Source: Thiocapsa sp.
Lineage (GTDB): Bacteria > Pseudomonadota > Gammaproteobacteria > Chromatiales > Chromatiaceae
Assembly (NCBI RefSeq): GCF_022340925.1
Contig: NZ_JAJDNA010000080.1
Location: 1-58,418 of the forward strand
DNA: 58,418 bases
Direction: 5' to 3'
This document shows, in pieces, positions 51,273-58,418 of this stretch. Each line of letters begins with the position of its first letter. Within the stretch, counting starts at the first letter, position 1. The translations under genes were made by a program, and so were the position numbers. The notes beneath the pieces are model-generated. The model was given only the letters and a program-made list of their open reading frames with translations, was not told the DNA's origin and searched no databases.

Positions 51273-51330
51273 TCGTCGCACCGGCTCCGCGGTGCGACGC
51301 CTGGGTCTGGCGCTCGGCGCTGCGGGTGAC
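51273..51330. repeat. GC-rich dispersed palindromic repeat, copy 5 (left block only)
   Basis: GGCTCCGCGGTGCGACGCCT then GGGTCTGGCGCTCGGCG matches the left block of the other copies; no right block follows. The rest of 50977-51613 holds no supported gene. Confidence 0.7.
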
Positions 51331-51613
51331 GATGCCGTCTTGGCCTCATCTAGCAAGAGCCACCGCGAGTTGCTTCGCGAGACGCATTCAGGCAACGTGC
51401 GACCCCGAGCCCGGCGGGCTCTGTGCATCTCCGGCCCCGAGATCCGCGACACGCCCAGGGGTGCCCCAAAGGTCCAGGGCATGGCGACCGCCCGCATGGG
51501 CCATCTTCAGGATCAGCGCGCTCAGCGCGAGCGTGCGGCCCACACAGCACCCCGGACCAGGCGAAGCAACAGGTTCAACCGAGCAGACCCAGGATTCACG
51601 GACCGAGGCCCCG

Positions 51614-53422
51614 ATGTTCGTCACCTACCAAAGGCTCTGGCAGCTCCTCAACGCCACGGAACGCCGGCAGGCCGTGATCCTTCTGGTCATGATCCTGGTG
51701 ATGGGCCTGCTGCAAATGCTCGGTGTCGCCTCGGTGATGCCGTTCATGTCTGTCGTCGCCGACCCCGCGGTGGTGGAAACCAACGCCTACCTGGCCGCCG
51801 CCTACGGCCGGCTCGGCTTCACCGACCCCCAAGCCTTTCTTCTGCTGCTCGGCGTCCTCGTCTTTCTGGCCCTGGTGATCTCCACGGCCTTCCGGGCGCT
51901 CACCACCTATGCGAGCGTGCGCTTCGGCGAGATGCGCAAGTACAGCCTGGGCCGCAAGCTGATGGCCGACTACCTGCGCCAACCCTACGACTGGTTCCTG
52001 GGCCGCCACAGCGCCGACCTCGGCAAGACCATCCTCTCGGAGACCGAGCAGGTCATCGGCGGCGCCCTGTATCCCGCGATCCTCCTGATTTCGGAAGGCG
52101 CCGTCGTGCTCGCCGTCACCATCCTGCTGATCCTCGCGGATCCGCTCCTCGCTCTGGGTGTGGCGGTCGGCGTCGGCGGCGCCTACGGGCTCATCTACGC
52201 CGCTCTGCGCGGCCATCTGCACCGCGTCGGCGCTGAACGGTTGGCCGCCAATCGGGAACGTTACGCGGTTGTCCAGGAGACCTTCGGCAGCATCAAGGAC
52301 GTCAAGGTCGGCGGGCTGGAGGGCCCGCTCCTGGTGCGCTTCGAGGAGCCCGCCCGGCGCTTCGCGCAGGCCAAGGCGATGCAGTCCGTTGTCGGTCAAA
52401 TGCCGCGCTTCGTGCTCGAGGCGCTGGCTTTCGGCGGACTCCTGCTGGCGGTGATCTATCTGATGACACGTCCCGGCGGCTTGGATCAAGCCCTGCCGGT
52501 GCTGGCCGTCTACGCCCTCGGCGCCTACCGGCTGATGCCAGCCCTCCAGAGGGCCTATGCTCAGCTCGTGACCCTGCGGTTTTCCGCCCCGGCGTTGGAG
52601 AGCCTCCACCGTGACCTGACGGACCTGGCCCCGGAGGACGGCACCGGTCTGCCGCTGGAGCGCGCGCGGCCGCTTGGGTTGAAAGAGCGCATCCGGCTCG
52701 AGCAGGTCACCTACAGCTATCCCGACAGCCCGCAGCCCGCCCTGCGCGATCTGAGTCTCGAGATCCCCGCCCGCGCCACGGTGGGCCTGGTCGGCAGGAC
52801 CGGCTCCGGCAAGACCACCACGGTGGACGTCATTCTCGGGTTGCTGACGCCGCAGGCCGGGTCGCTCACCGTGGACGACACCCCCATCACCGCTGATAAC
52901 CTGCGTGCCTGGCAGGCGACCGTCGGCTACGTCCCCCAGCAGATCTATCTTGCCGATGCCAGCGTGCGCGCCAACATCGCATTCGGAGTCCCGCCGGAGC
53001 GGATCGACAACGAAGCGGTCGAGCGCGCGGCGCGGATCGCCAATCTGCACCAGCTCGTCAACCAAGCGCTGCCGCAGGGCTACGACACCCCCGTCGGCGA
53101 GCGCGGCGTGCGCCTCTCCGGCGGTCAGCGCCAGCGCGTGGGCATCGCCCGCGCCCTCTACCACGACCCGGAGCTGTTGATCCTGGACGAGGCCACCAGC
53201 GCCCTCGACAACCTCACGGAGCAAGCGGTGATGGATGCCGTGCGCAACCTCGCCCGGCGCAAGACCGTCATCCTGATCGCCCATCGACTCACCACGGTGC
53301 GGGAGTGTGACCGCATCTATCTGCTCGACCAGGGGCAACTGACCGGGCAGGGCGACTATGAGCGCCTCGCCGCCAGCAACGCCGACTTTCGCAGGATGGC
53401 CCAGGCCGTCCACGGCCGCTAG
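51614..53422 (+). CDS. ABC exporter half-transporter (PglK-like flippase/lipid exporter type)
   Basis: A 602-residue fused exporter. The membrane domain has about six helices (first at VILLVMILVMGLLQMLGVAS, about residues 20-39). The ATPase has Walker A GLVGRTGSGKTTTVDVILG (about 392-410), Q-loop GYVPQQIYLADASVRANI, signature RLSGGQRQRVGIARALY, Walker B ELLILDEATSALD and H-loop LIAHRLTTV. The arrangement (MFVTYQRLWQLLNATERRQ start) resembles PglK/Wzk-type flippases for lipid-linked oligosaccharides. No glycosyltransferases are nearby to support that. ATG 51614 has GAGG upstream; the longer frame back to 50579 runs over repeats and the previous gene. Confidence 0.88.
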   Translation: MFVTYQRLWQLLNATERRQAVILLVMILVMGLLQMLGVASVMPFMSVVADPAVVETNAYLAAAYGRLGFTDPQAFLLLLGVLVFLALVISTAFRALTTYASVRFGEMRKYSLGRKLMADYLRQPYDWFLGRHSADLGKTILSETEQVIGGALYPAILLISEGAVVLAVTILLILADPLLALGVAVGVGGAYGLIYAALRGHLHRVGAERLAANRERYAVVQETFGSIKDVKVGGLEGPLLVRFEEPARRFAQAKAMQSVVGQMPRFVLEALAFGGLLLAVIYLMTRPGGLDQALPVLAVYALGAYRLMPALQRAYAQLVTLRFSAPALESLHRDLTDLAPEDGTGLPLERARPLGLKERIRLEQVTYSYPDSPQPALRDLSLEIPARATVGLVGRTGSGKTTTVDVILGLLTPQAGSLTVDDTPITADNLRAWQATVGYVPQQIYLADASVRANIAFGVPPERIDNEAVERAARIANLHQLVNQALPQGYDTPVGERGVRLSGGQRQRVGIARALYHDPELLILDEATSALDNLTEQAVMDAVRNLARRKTVILIAHRLTTVRECDRIYLLDQGQLTGQGDYERLAASNADFRRMAQAVHGR

Positions 53423-53904
53423 GCATGGGGGGCCGCTGTGGGAGGCGCGCTTCGCGGTGCGACCGACCCCGGTCAGGCGCCCACCGCCTCAGGGAAATCA
53501 TGCGAGTCGACGAGACCGGACGACAGCTCCAGCAACCCCCCAAGCGCTTGCTCCCACAACTCCGCGCGGGGGTAAGCGACGACGCGGCGCGTCAAGACCC
53601 GCGGAACGGGACGCAGAGCGTCTGCACGGCACTCCCACGCCGAAGCGTGGCAGCGGAGAAGGTCAGCGAGAGCGGCTCGTCACATCCGCTCTGCGGTGTG
53701 ACGCATCGATCCGGCGCTCCGCGCCCATTCTCCCGAGCGTTGGAGCGCGGTCCCCCGGTGCCGCTCGTCGCATCCGCTCCGCGGTGTGATGCATGGCTCC
53801 GGCGCTCCGCGCCCACTGTCCCGGGGCGCCGGAGCAATGGTCACGGTAATCGGAATCATCCACCGGTGCTTGCCCCGGTCCGATCGCGGGACTAGCTTGG
53901 GCCC
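53423..53904. repeat. Repeat-filled intergenic region (copies 6-8 of the GC-rich repeat)
   Basis: 482 bp with no supported gene. 53583-53660 carries a right-block variant (CGGCACTCCCACGCCGAAGC, GTGGCAGCGGAG). 53683-53733 and 53767-53815 carry two left-block variants in direct orientation (CATCCGCTCTGCGGTGTGAC and CATCCGCTCCGCGGTGTGAT, each followed by CCGGCGCTCCGCGCCCA). A GTGGGAGGCGCGCTTCGCGG palindrome starts the region. Confidence 0.8.
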
Positions 53905-54122
53905 ATGCGCGTCATCGCTCTGTCCGTGCTGAAGGCGCCTTGTGATGAAAAGCCCGCGTTCACGGACGCAAGAGAACCCGCCCTCGCGTGGTAACGAGCC
54001 GCACGCCAGGCCGATTGGGCGACCCCGCTGACGTCAAGGCGGATTTTCGTAGTTCGAGTATTCTTGAAGATGGTCGTATGGTCTTCAATCTGTGCGGAAA
54101 CAGGTATCGCCTGGTCGTTTGA
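53905..54122 (+). pseudogene. Broken HigB-type toxin gene
   Basis: From ATG 53905 the frame reads MRVIALSVLKAP...AREPALAW, then an ochre stop (53992-53994) where the family has Y or H. It resumes as RAARQADWATP. After a frameshift near 54020 it reads ADVKADFRSSSILEDG and RMVFNLCGNRYRLVV, then stops at 54120-54122. These blocks follow the HigB toxin (RelE-like mRNA interferase) family in order, but the stop, the frameshift and the loss of the last ~25 residues (the usual IRFVGTH region) inactivate it. No higA antitoxin follows. Confidence 0.78.
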
Positions 54123-54331
54123 ATCAGTGGTTCCGGCGTTGGGGCGCGCGCATTGAGGAGCAGCTCAAGGACCTGCCACCTGAGGGCAAGCGCGCCACCC
54201 GCCTGCGCACCCGGCTCGAAGAGCTTCAGAAGTATCTGCACGATCGCGAGGAGAACTGGAAGAACGCACACCTCCGCGCGACGGATGAGCCTGCGACGCG
54301 CTTGGTGCTCGACATCGAGGGGGCGCGTTAG
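54092..54331 (+). CDS. Small basic hypothetical protein or fragment
   Basis: A 79-residue frame, or 70 if it starts at the TTG at 54119, which overlaps the higB remnant's stop. It is strongly helical and charged (RRWGARIEEQLKDLPPEG, RLRTRLEELQKYLHDREENW), with a coiled-coil-like pattern. Composition looks coding, but I do not recognise a family and no good ribosome-binding site is visible. It could be the tail of a transposase or another disrupted gene joined to higB. Confidence 0.35.
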   Translation: MRKQVSPGRLNQWFRRWGARIEEQLKDLPPEGKRATRLRTRLEELQKYLHDREENWKNAHLRATDEPATRLVLDIEGAR

Positions 54332-54470
54332 GCAAGGCGAGCGGGGCAGGCCATACCAATGGCCTCTCCCCGATGCGTTGCGCGGCGGCGCCGGTCTCGG
54401 GGCTTTGCCAAGTGGCTCGGAAGATGCGATCCTGCTTGTGGGTACAGTAGTAACCACCTTGGAGGTCAGC

Positions 54471-54698
54471 ATGGTCCAACTGAAAATCGTCAAGGTCGGC
54501 AACTCCTTGGGCGTGCGGCTGCCGCGGGAGATGCTCAATCGCATGCATCTTGGTGACGGCGACAAGCTGATCTTGACCGAGGCCCCGGAAGGCGGCTATC
54601 GACTGACCCCCTATGATCCCGAGTTCGAGCGGCAGATGGAGATCGCGGAGGAGGGCATCAGAAAGTACCGCAATACCCTGCGCGAGCTGGCCAAGTGA
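54471..54698 (+). CDS. AbrB/MazE-type antitoxin
   Basis: A 75-residue swapped-hairpin AbrB-fold DNA-binding protein: VQLKIVKVGNSLGVRLPREM (about residues 2-21), then LGDGDKLILTEAPEGGYRLT. A C-terminal helix (FERQMEIAEEGIRKYRNTL) would bind the toxin. A strong ribosome-binding site (TTGGAGG) precedes the ATG at 54471. Its stop overlaps the GTG start of the Doc toxin, the standard antitoxin-toxin coupling; it should repress its own promoter. Confidence 0.92.
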   Translation: MVQLKIVKVGNSLGVRLPREMLNRMHLGDGDKLILTEAPEGGYRLTPYDPEFERQMEIAEEGIRKYRNTLRELAK

Positions 54699-55084
54699 CG
54701 GAGCCGGTCTGGCTCTCCGACGACCTCCCAATCTTTTTGCACGAAAGGCTGGTGGCCGATTTCGGCGGATTGTCCGGTGTTCGGGATCGGGGACTGCTGG
54801 AATCGGCGATGGCGCGGCCGCGACAGCTCCAAGCTTACGGGAGTCCCGGCCTCGTCGAGTTGGCTGCCGCCTATGCTGCCGGCGTCGTGCGCAACCATCC
54901 CTTTATCGACGGGAACAAGCGGGTTGGCTTCATGCTCGCCTACATCTTTCTCGTCCGTAACGGTTGCCGCTTTACCGGCAGCGAGGCTGCCACCGCTCGG
55001 GCCGTCCTCGATCTGGCGTCGGGCGCCCTAAGCGAGCAGGCATTCGCGCGCTGGCTCGCGGACAACGTGACAGTGAAACCTTGA
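54695..55084 (+). CDS. Doc/Fic-family death-on-curing toxin
   Basis: A 129-residue Fic-fold toxin. The Fic motif is HPFIDGNKRVG (about residues 68-78), with a conserved upstream GVRDRGLLESAMARP block typical of Doc. P1 Doc phosphorylates EF-Tu; its motif is HxFxDxNKR, and this copy has a Gly before NKR as in many chromosomal Doc proteins. GTG 54695 overlaps the antitoxin stop. Its own stop overlaps the TTG start of the following restriction-modification-like gene (55081-55084), an unusual three-gene coupling. Confidence 0.9.
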   Translation: MTEPVWLSDDLPIFLHERLVADFGGLSGVRDRGLLESAMARPRQLQAYGSPGLVELAAAYAAGVVRNHPFIDGNKRVGFMLAYIFLVRNGCRFTGSEAATARAVLDLASGALSEQAFARWLADNVTVKP

Positions 55085-55660
55085 GCCTCGACAACGCCAT
55101 TCAGAACGTCGGCGAATACTGCGCCGCTCACTACCTCGCGGAGCAGTTCGCCAATGAAATCGCGGATCAGGTCAAGGCTTGGAAGGCCCAGGGCTCCCAG
55201 TCCGTGCCACGCAGGCTCCAGGCCGTGTCCGATCTCTATTTCCGCGCCAAGACCCAGGCGTTGGAGTATCCGGACCCCGAGATTCGGGCCCGCGCCGAGG
55301 ACACGGACCTCTGGAGTTGGCATTCGCAGCTTCTGGCGGCCCTCGGTTACCCGTCCGAGCCCCTGCTGCTCGAGCTGGAAAGCGAACAGCAGGTACCCCC
55401 GGCCGTCTTGCGTCTCAATCGGCACAACCGGCCTTGGCTCGCCGTGCTCGAGGCGCCCTTCTATCTGAGCGACGGCGTGCAAGCCGAGGAGCCTCTGGAA
55501 ATCAATGTAGGGTGCGGTGTGCCTGCGAGCCGCACCGAAGGACTCGCCGAACCCGGCAATGGTGCGGTTCGTGCCTCACCGCCCCCTGCGATACCCGACG
55601 CGAATTGGGAAACGGCGATTGCACTGCTGTTCAAGCAAGAGGACCGCCCGCGCTGGGGTC
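55081..55660 (+). pseudogene. N-terminal part of a large restriction-modification-type protein, cut off by an insertion element
   Basis: From a TTG at 55081, overlapping the doc stop, the frame encodes SLDNAIQNVGEYCAAHYLAE, then VKAWKAQGSQSVPRRLQAVS, LYFRAKTQALEYPDPEIRAR, LLELESEQQVPPAVLRLNRH and WETAIALLFKQEDRPRW. This resembles the N-terminal region of Eco57I-type methylase/endonuclease proteins, which exceed 1000 residues. Similarity ends at about 55660, where minus-strand transposase sequence begins. The frame carries a palindromic insertion at 55507-55594. The methylase domain is absent, so the gene is non-functional. The family assignment is moderate. Confidence 0.6.
55507..55594. repeat. 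In-frame palindromic insertion in the restriction-modification-like fragment
   Basis: The ends GTAGGGTGCGGTG and CACCGCCCCCTGCGATAC are imperfect reverse complements, with internal GTGCGGT.../...GCCGCACC arms. It is Gly/Ala/Pro-rich when translated and looks foreign to the flanking protein (EPLEINV before, ANWETAIALL after). The reading frame stays open. Confidence 0.6.
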
Positions 55661-56946
55661 GACCAGCGCCTTCTCGGTCTTGCCAGGCAAAGCTGGTAGG
55701 CCCAGCGCATCGTAGATGGCTATTTGATCGGGCTCCGGACGGGTCGCCTTGCGGATATGGCAGATCTTGCCATCCTCGCGGTGGAGCACGACGGTGACAC
55801 GCTCCTGGCCGTCGAGTTGGTTGCGCAGGCGCTCCCGGCTGGAGTGGATTCCCTTGCCCTTGAGCTGAAGGCGGACGGGATGGACCAGGTGGTAGGCCAG
55901 CACCGAGATGAACAGGTGTGCGTCGACGCGCTTGCTCAGCTGCTGGTAGACCGGGCGTAGACCCAGCTCGGATTTCAAGGAGCGGAACACCGCCTCGATG
56001 TCGGTGAGCATGGTTTAGGTGTGCCACAGCGTGGACGCATCCCAGTCCTTGCGATCGGTGCGTAGGCAATAGACCCCAGGGAGGATGCCCTCGGTGGGGA
56101 CCAGACGCTGCCACTGCAGGGCGCTGGCGCGGCCAGTGGCCTCGTCTCTCTCGAGACGGATCTCATCGTAGCGGGCGACGCGGGAATAGCGCTGGCGCAG
56201 TCGCCCGATGCGCACCAGGACCTTCTCGTAATCCTTGACCCGGCCTGGCAGGTGCAGCCCCTCGGCGAGGGATTGCAGCTCCGCCTCCAGGCGCGTGCAG
56301 AAGCGTTCGGCGATGCCCCGCTCCTTGCCTTCGCGGGCGGTGGAATGACAGTACAGACGCCCCTCCCCGGTCGTCTCATCGATCACCCGCTGGACGCTGA
56401 TGCGCACGCCGGGCTCGTCGCGGATCACGGTGGCCTGTTCGGGGTCGAAGTGCTTGTTGCGCTCACGGCTGACAACGCGATAGGGACAGCCTTGGGTCTT
56501 GAGCCACTCGATGTTCTCCTCGGTGGCGATTGAATCCCAGCGCGCAGAGCTTGGCATCGAGCGCCAGTTGCCGCAGGGCTTCGAGGGCGACATGCTCGGC
56601 GCCGCCGCTGCGCGGGCGGATGAGCTCCACGCGATCGAGATCCACCCGCTGGAAGTCGCCCGCCGGGGGCGGCTTCCCGGGCGGGGGCGTCTGCCCGCGG
56701 CGGCGAATGATGCGCGCCGCGAACTCCGCTGCCAGCGCCTCCCAGGCCGCTTCCAAGCCATCGGCCATGAGGTCGAGCTGTCCCCCCCAGAAGGGCCTCG
56801 ATGCGCTGCGCAAGCGCACCCCATTGATCGCGTGGCACCGCGAACTGGCGCCCGGCGTTGGCGGTCCGCACCGATTCGACGAGCCGGTAGCTGTAGTAGC
56901 GCTCACCGCTCTCCCGGCTCTTGATGGTGGTGCGGCGGATGAACAT
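55631..56946 (-). mobile_element. IS1634-type insertion sequence, transposase inactivated
   Basis: The transposase starts at 56946 (MFIRRTTIKSRESGERYYSY) and continues RLVESVRTANAGRQFAVPRD. A frameshift near 56785 is needed to read LDLMADGLEAAWEALAAEF and VDLDRVELIRPRSGGAEHVA. A second near 56535 leads to ENIEWLKTQGCPYRVVSRER and DETTGEGRLYCHSTAREGKE. An ochre stop at 56015-56017 separates LWHT from TMLTDIEAVFRSLKSELGLR, the C-terminal part. All blocks fit one IS1634 (IS4-related) transposase. Three lesions make it inactive. Terminal inverted repeats and a target duplication were not identified; the left edge is near 55660. Confidence 0.82.
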
Positions 56947-57120
56947 GCCACTCCCGTAGCTGACGCGCAGGGCAATGCAAGGGGCAATACCAAGCTATTA
57001 TGGCACTACACGCGCCCCGCGGTTGCCAACAAATTGATTTGTCGAGTATCGGTTCTGGCCGCGCTGGCAGAATTCGGGGATTTCGGGCTCAGCGGACGGC
57101 CCAAATGACAAAGATGGGCC

Positions 57121-57261
57121 CATGTTGAGGAGCTGGATTGGCAGGATGCCGAGTTGGCGCAGACCCCGGTACGCCGCCGCATTCTGCCCGCCTTCGTTCG
57201 GCGCGCTCTTTTGGACAAAGGCAACCGCAAGGAGATGGAACAGTGGAACCGCGGCAGCTGA
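57121..57261 (+). pseudogene. Unidentified 3' gene fragment downstream of the insertion element
   Basis: An open stretch without a start reads HVEELDWQDAELAQTPVRRR, ILPAFVRRALLDKGNRKEME and QWNRGS before a TGA at 57259-57261. It looks like a real protein C-terminus (charged, helical). It might be the end of the gene disrupted by the insertion element or of another lost gene. I do not recognise the family. Confidence 0.35.
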
Positions 57262-57386
57262 TTCTCCTTGGGCGCAACGGTGCGCGTCACGGCCAACGAC
57301 CGGTGCGGCTTGGAGCGTCTCCCTTCGACCGGTTGCCGCGCTTAGCACCACCCGAGTCAAGGCAGAGCAGTCGCGACTCGTAAGGT

Positions 57387-57704
57387 CTATGGGCACCCGC
57401 CGAGTGGAAATACCGCCAGAAGATCTTCCAGGCGCAGCCCGCGGGCCTCGCAGTAGACGCGGCACTTGCGTAACGCCCGCTGCTCGATGACTCTCACCTG
57501 CTCGCGGCGAATTCCCATCTCGGCAGCGACCTCCTCCAGCGTGCAGAACACCTGCACCGGAAGGGCCGGCTCGCCTTCATCGTCGAGACGAGGATCGGAG
57601 AACCCAAGCGCTGGTGAGTCGCAACTCGCCGATTTGGCTTGGCTTTGGCCCCGTACGGCAGGGGAGGATGCGGATTTGTATGCGCCCATGATCGGATGTC
57701 CCAC
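57387..57704 (-). CDS. Small protein with sigma-70 region-4-like helix-turn-helix
   Basis: A 105-residue protein. The last third reads CTLEEVAAEMGIRREQVRVI then EQRALRKCRVYCEARGL, closely resembling sigma-70 region 4.2 (TLEEVG..LGVTRERIRQIE..ALRKLR). Region 2 and the rest of a sigma factor are absent; the first 50 residues are low-complexity. GTG 57704 has TGAGGA about 7 nt upstream; ATG 57689 is an alternative. Such orphan HTH proteins occur on mobile DNA as phage- or plasmid-type regulators. It is not a fragment of an RpoD in frame, since no upstream region is present. Confidence 0.65.
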   Translation of the reverse strand: MGHPIMGAYKSASSPAVRGQSQAKSASCDSPALGFSDPRLDDEGEPALPVQVFCTLEEVAAEMGIRREQVRVIEQRALRKCRVYCEARGLRLEDLLAVFPLGGCP

Positions 57705-57780
57705 TGAAGAATCCTCAGTGGAAATCGTATCTACGGGGAAGCGATCTGAACGCGATGCGAGTCACACATTCTGCGCGTCT

Positions 57781-58005
57781 TCATACCACGACTGGCGATC
57801 CCTCTTCAGGCGCGTCCGGACCTGCGTTGCCGTCGGCGGCTAGCTCATCAAACATGACCCGGTCGCTCTCCCGGTTCGCGGCCTTCCCCGTCCACGCCTG
57901 CCAGCGGCGCACGATCACGTCCACGTAGCGCGGGTCGAGCTCCATCAGTCGGGCGACGCGCCCGGACTTCTCCGCAGCGATCAGCGTTGTACCGGAGCCG
58001 CTGAG
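57781..58005 (-). pseudogene. C-terminal remnant of a site-specific DNA methyltransferase
   Basis: The frame reads LSGSGTTLIAAEKSGRVARL, then MELDPRYVDVIVRRWQAWTG and KAANRESDRVMFDELAA. This is the SAM-binding FxGSGTT motif and C-terminal tail of N4/N6-type (DNA_methylase, ParB-linked) methyltransferases. The normal DLFxGSGTT context is lost upstream of residue L (about 58005), and no catalytic DPPY-type motif is present, so only the last ~75 residues survive. The open frame extends to 58161 but that part is unrelated. Confidence 0.65.
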
Positions 58006-58235
58006 AGGCGTCCGCCGCCCCGCGCAGTACCGGTCTTCATTTTGACCTGCGCAGGCGTCCCAAATGCGGGGATGACCGAGTCCCGTATAATGCTGCAAAG
58101 GCTTCGACCTCTGCGGCAGCTGCGAGGCCGGCACCGCGAGTTGGGTCCGATCCTGTCGCACCGACGGCAGGAGACTCGCCGGCGGGCATGGTGCGTCGGC
58201 GGCATAGGGAGCGAACCATGAGGGACGTCTTCCTG

Positions 58236-58394
58236 ACTTTCGCCGGCGCCGACGTCGATGACCGGATCGCCGGGCTAGACCCCGAGCGCGGCGATCAGGC
58301 GCAGCGAGGTGTCCGGACGCGCCTGGTACCAGCTGACCTCGTGGGGGCGGCGGCTGGCATAGACCTGATCCCAGTGTTTGGCCCGATCGCTCAT
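58236..58394 (-). pseudogene. N-terminal remnant of a class I SAM-dependent methyltransferase
   Basis: From ATG 58394 the frame reads SDRAKHWDQVYASRRPHEVS and WYQARPDTSLRLIAALGV, then an amber stop (58275-58277). It continues in the same frame PGDPVIDVGAGES before similarity ends near 58236. The HWDxVY...EVSWYQ start and VIDVGAGES (SAM motif I) match a small-molecule methyltransferase family. The stop and the truncation show decay. Confidence 0.65.
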
Positions 58395-58418
58395 GGCACG
58401 AATTCTCGGAGGACGTCA

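Overview
The window is 58.4 kb of GC-rich bacterial chromosome. Gene content points to a gammaproteobacterium, most likely a diazotrophic purple sulfur bacterium or relative (Chromatiales). The clues are the rlmE-ftsH-glmM block, the ratA-ratB and bamE/fur arrangements, a NifA/sigma-54-type nif operon, cydDC, and intergenic palindromes of the kind that fill Chromatiaceae genomes. This assignment is inferred from gene content and style; no 16S rRNA or photosynthesis gene is present.

Layout. (1) 1-11.8 kb is conserved housekeeping: rlmE, ftsH, glmM (folP is absent from its usual place), an NSS transporter, ratA-ratB, bamE, fur, mfd, and a cysteine-rich secreted protein. (2) 12.5-21.4 kb holds a stand-alone phoX with its own terminator, a coupled GH13 phosphorylase-like enzyme plus HAD phosphatase pair, and cydDC. 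(3) 21.7-24.7 kb is a lipid/photo-oxidative-stress-type cluster (lipocalin, DUF6134, DUF2878, a decayed DUF1295 gene) and an OmpA-family lipoprotein. (4) 24.7-30.1 kb is a leftward nif operon, nifE-nifN-nifX-(RseC-like)-nafX-(CCE_0567-like)-fdxB, preceded by a sigma-54 -24/-12 element and a perfect TGT-N10-ACA NifA site. (5) 30.2-41.1 kb is a metabolic and accessory stretch: an IclR regulator, an MNT/HepT-like pair, a fused SpmA-SpmB membrane protein, an operon of a divergent phosphoketolase-like enzyme plus a DUF1537 kinase, a three-gene overlapping operon ending in an MFS transporter, and a PilZ protein. (6) 41.4-53.4 kb holds a double thioredoxin-fold protein whose N-terminus is fused to a tandem repeat, a GDT1-family transporter, a dolichol-kinase-like protein, a zinc island (znuACB-zur-zrgA) and two ABC exporters, with GC-rich palindromic repeats in most gaps. 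(7) 53.9-58.4 kb is decaying accessory DNA: a broken higB, an AbrB-Doc pair translationally coupled to a restriction-modification-like gene cut off by a broken IS1634-type element, a small sigma-70-region-4-like protein, and methyltransferase remnants.

Genes that work together: Zur should control zinc uptake by ZnuABC and ZrgA. NifE/N/X, NafX and FdxB serve FeMo-cofactor assembly and electron supply, possibly with the RseC-like protein as a redox accessory. CydDC exports thiols needed for periplasmic redox and cytochrome bd assembly. The best candidates for undescribed biology are the phosphoketolase-like/DUF1537 operon with an operator-like inverted repeat, the RseC-like protein inside the nif operon, the GH13/HAD pair, and repeat elements recruited into coding sequence at three places.
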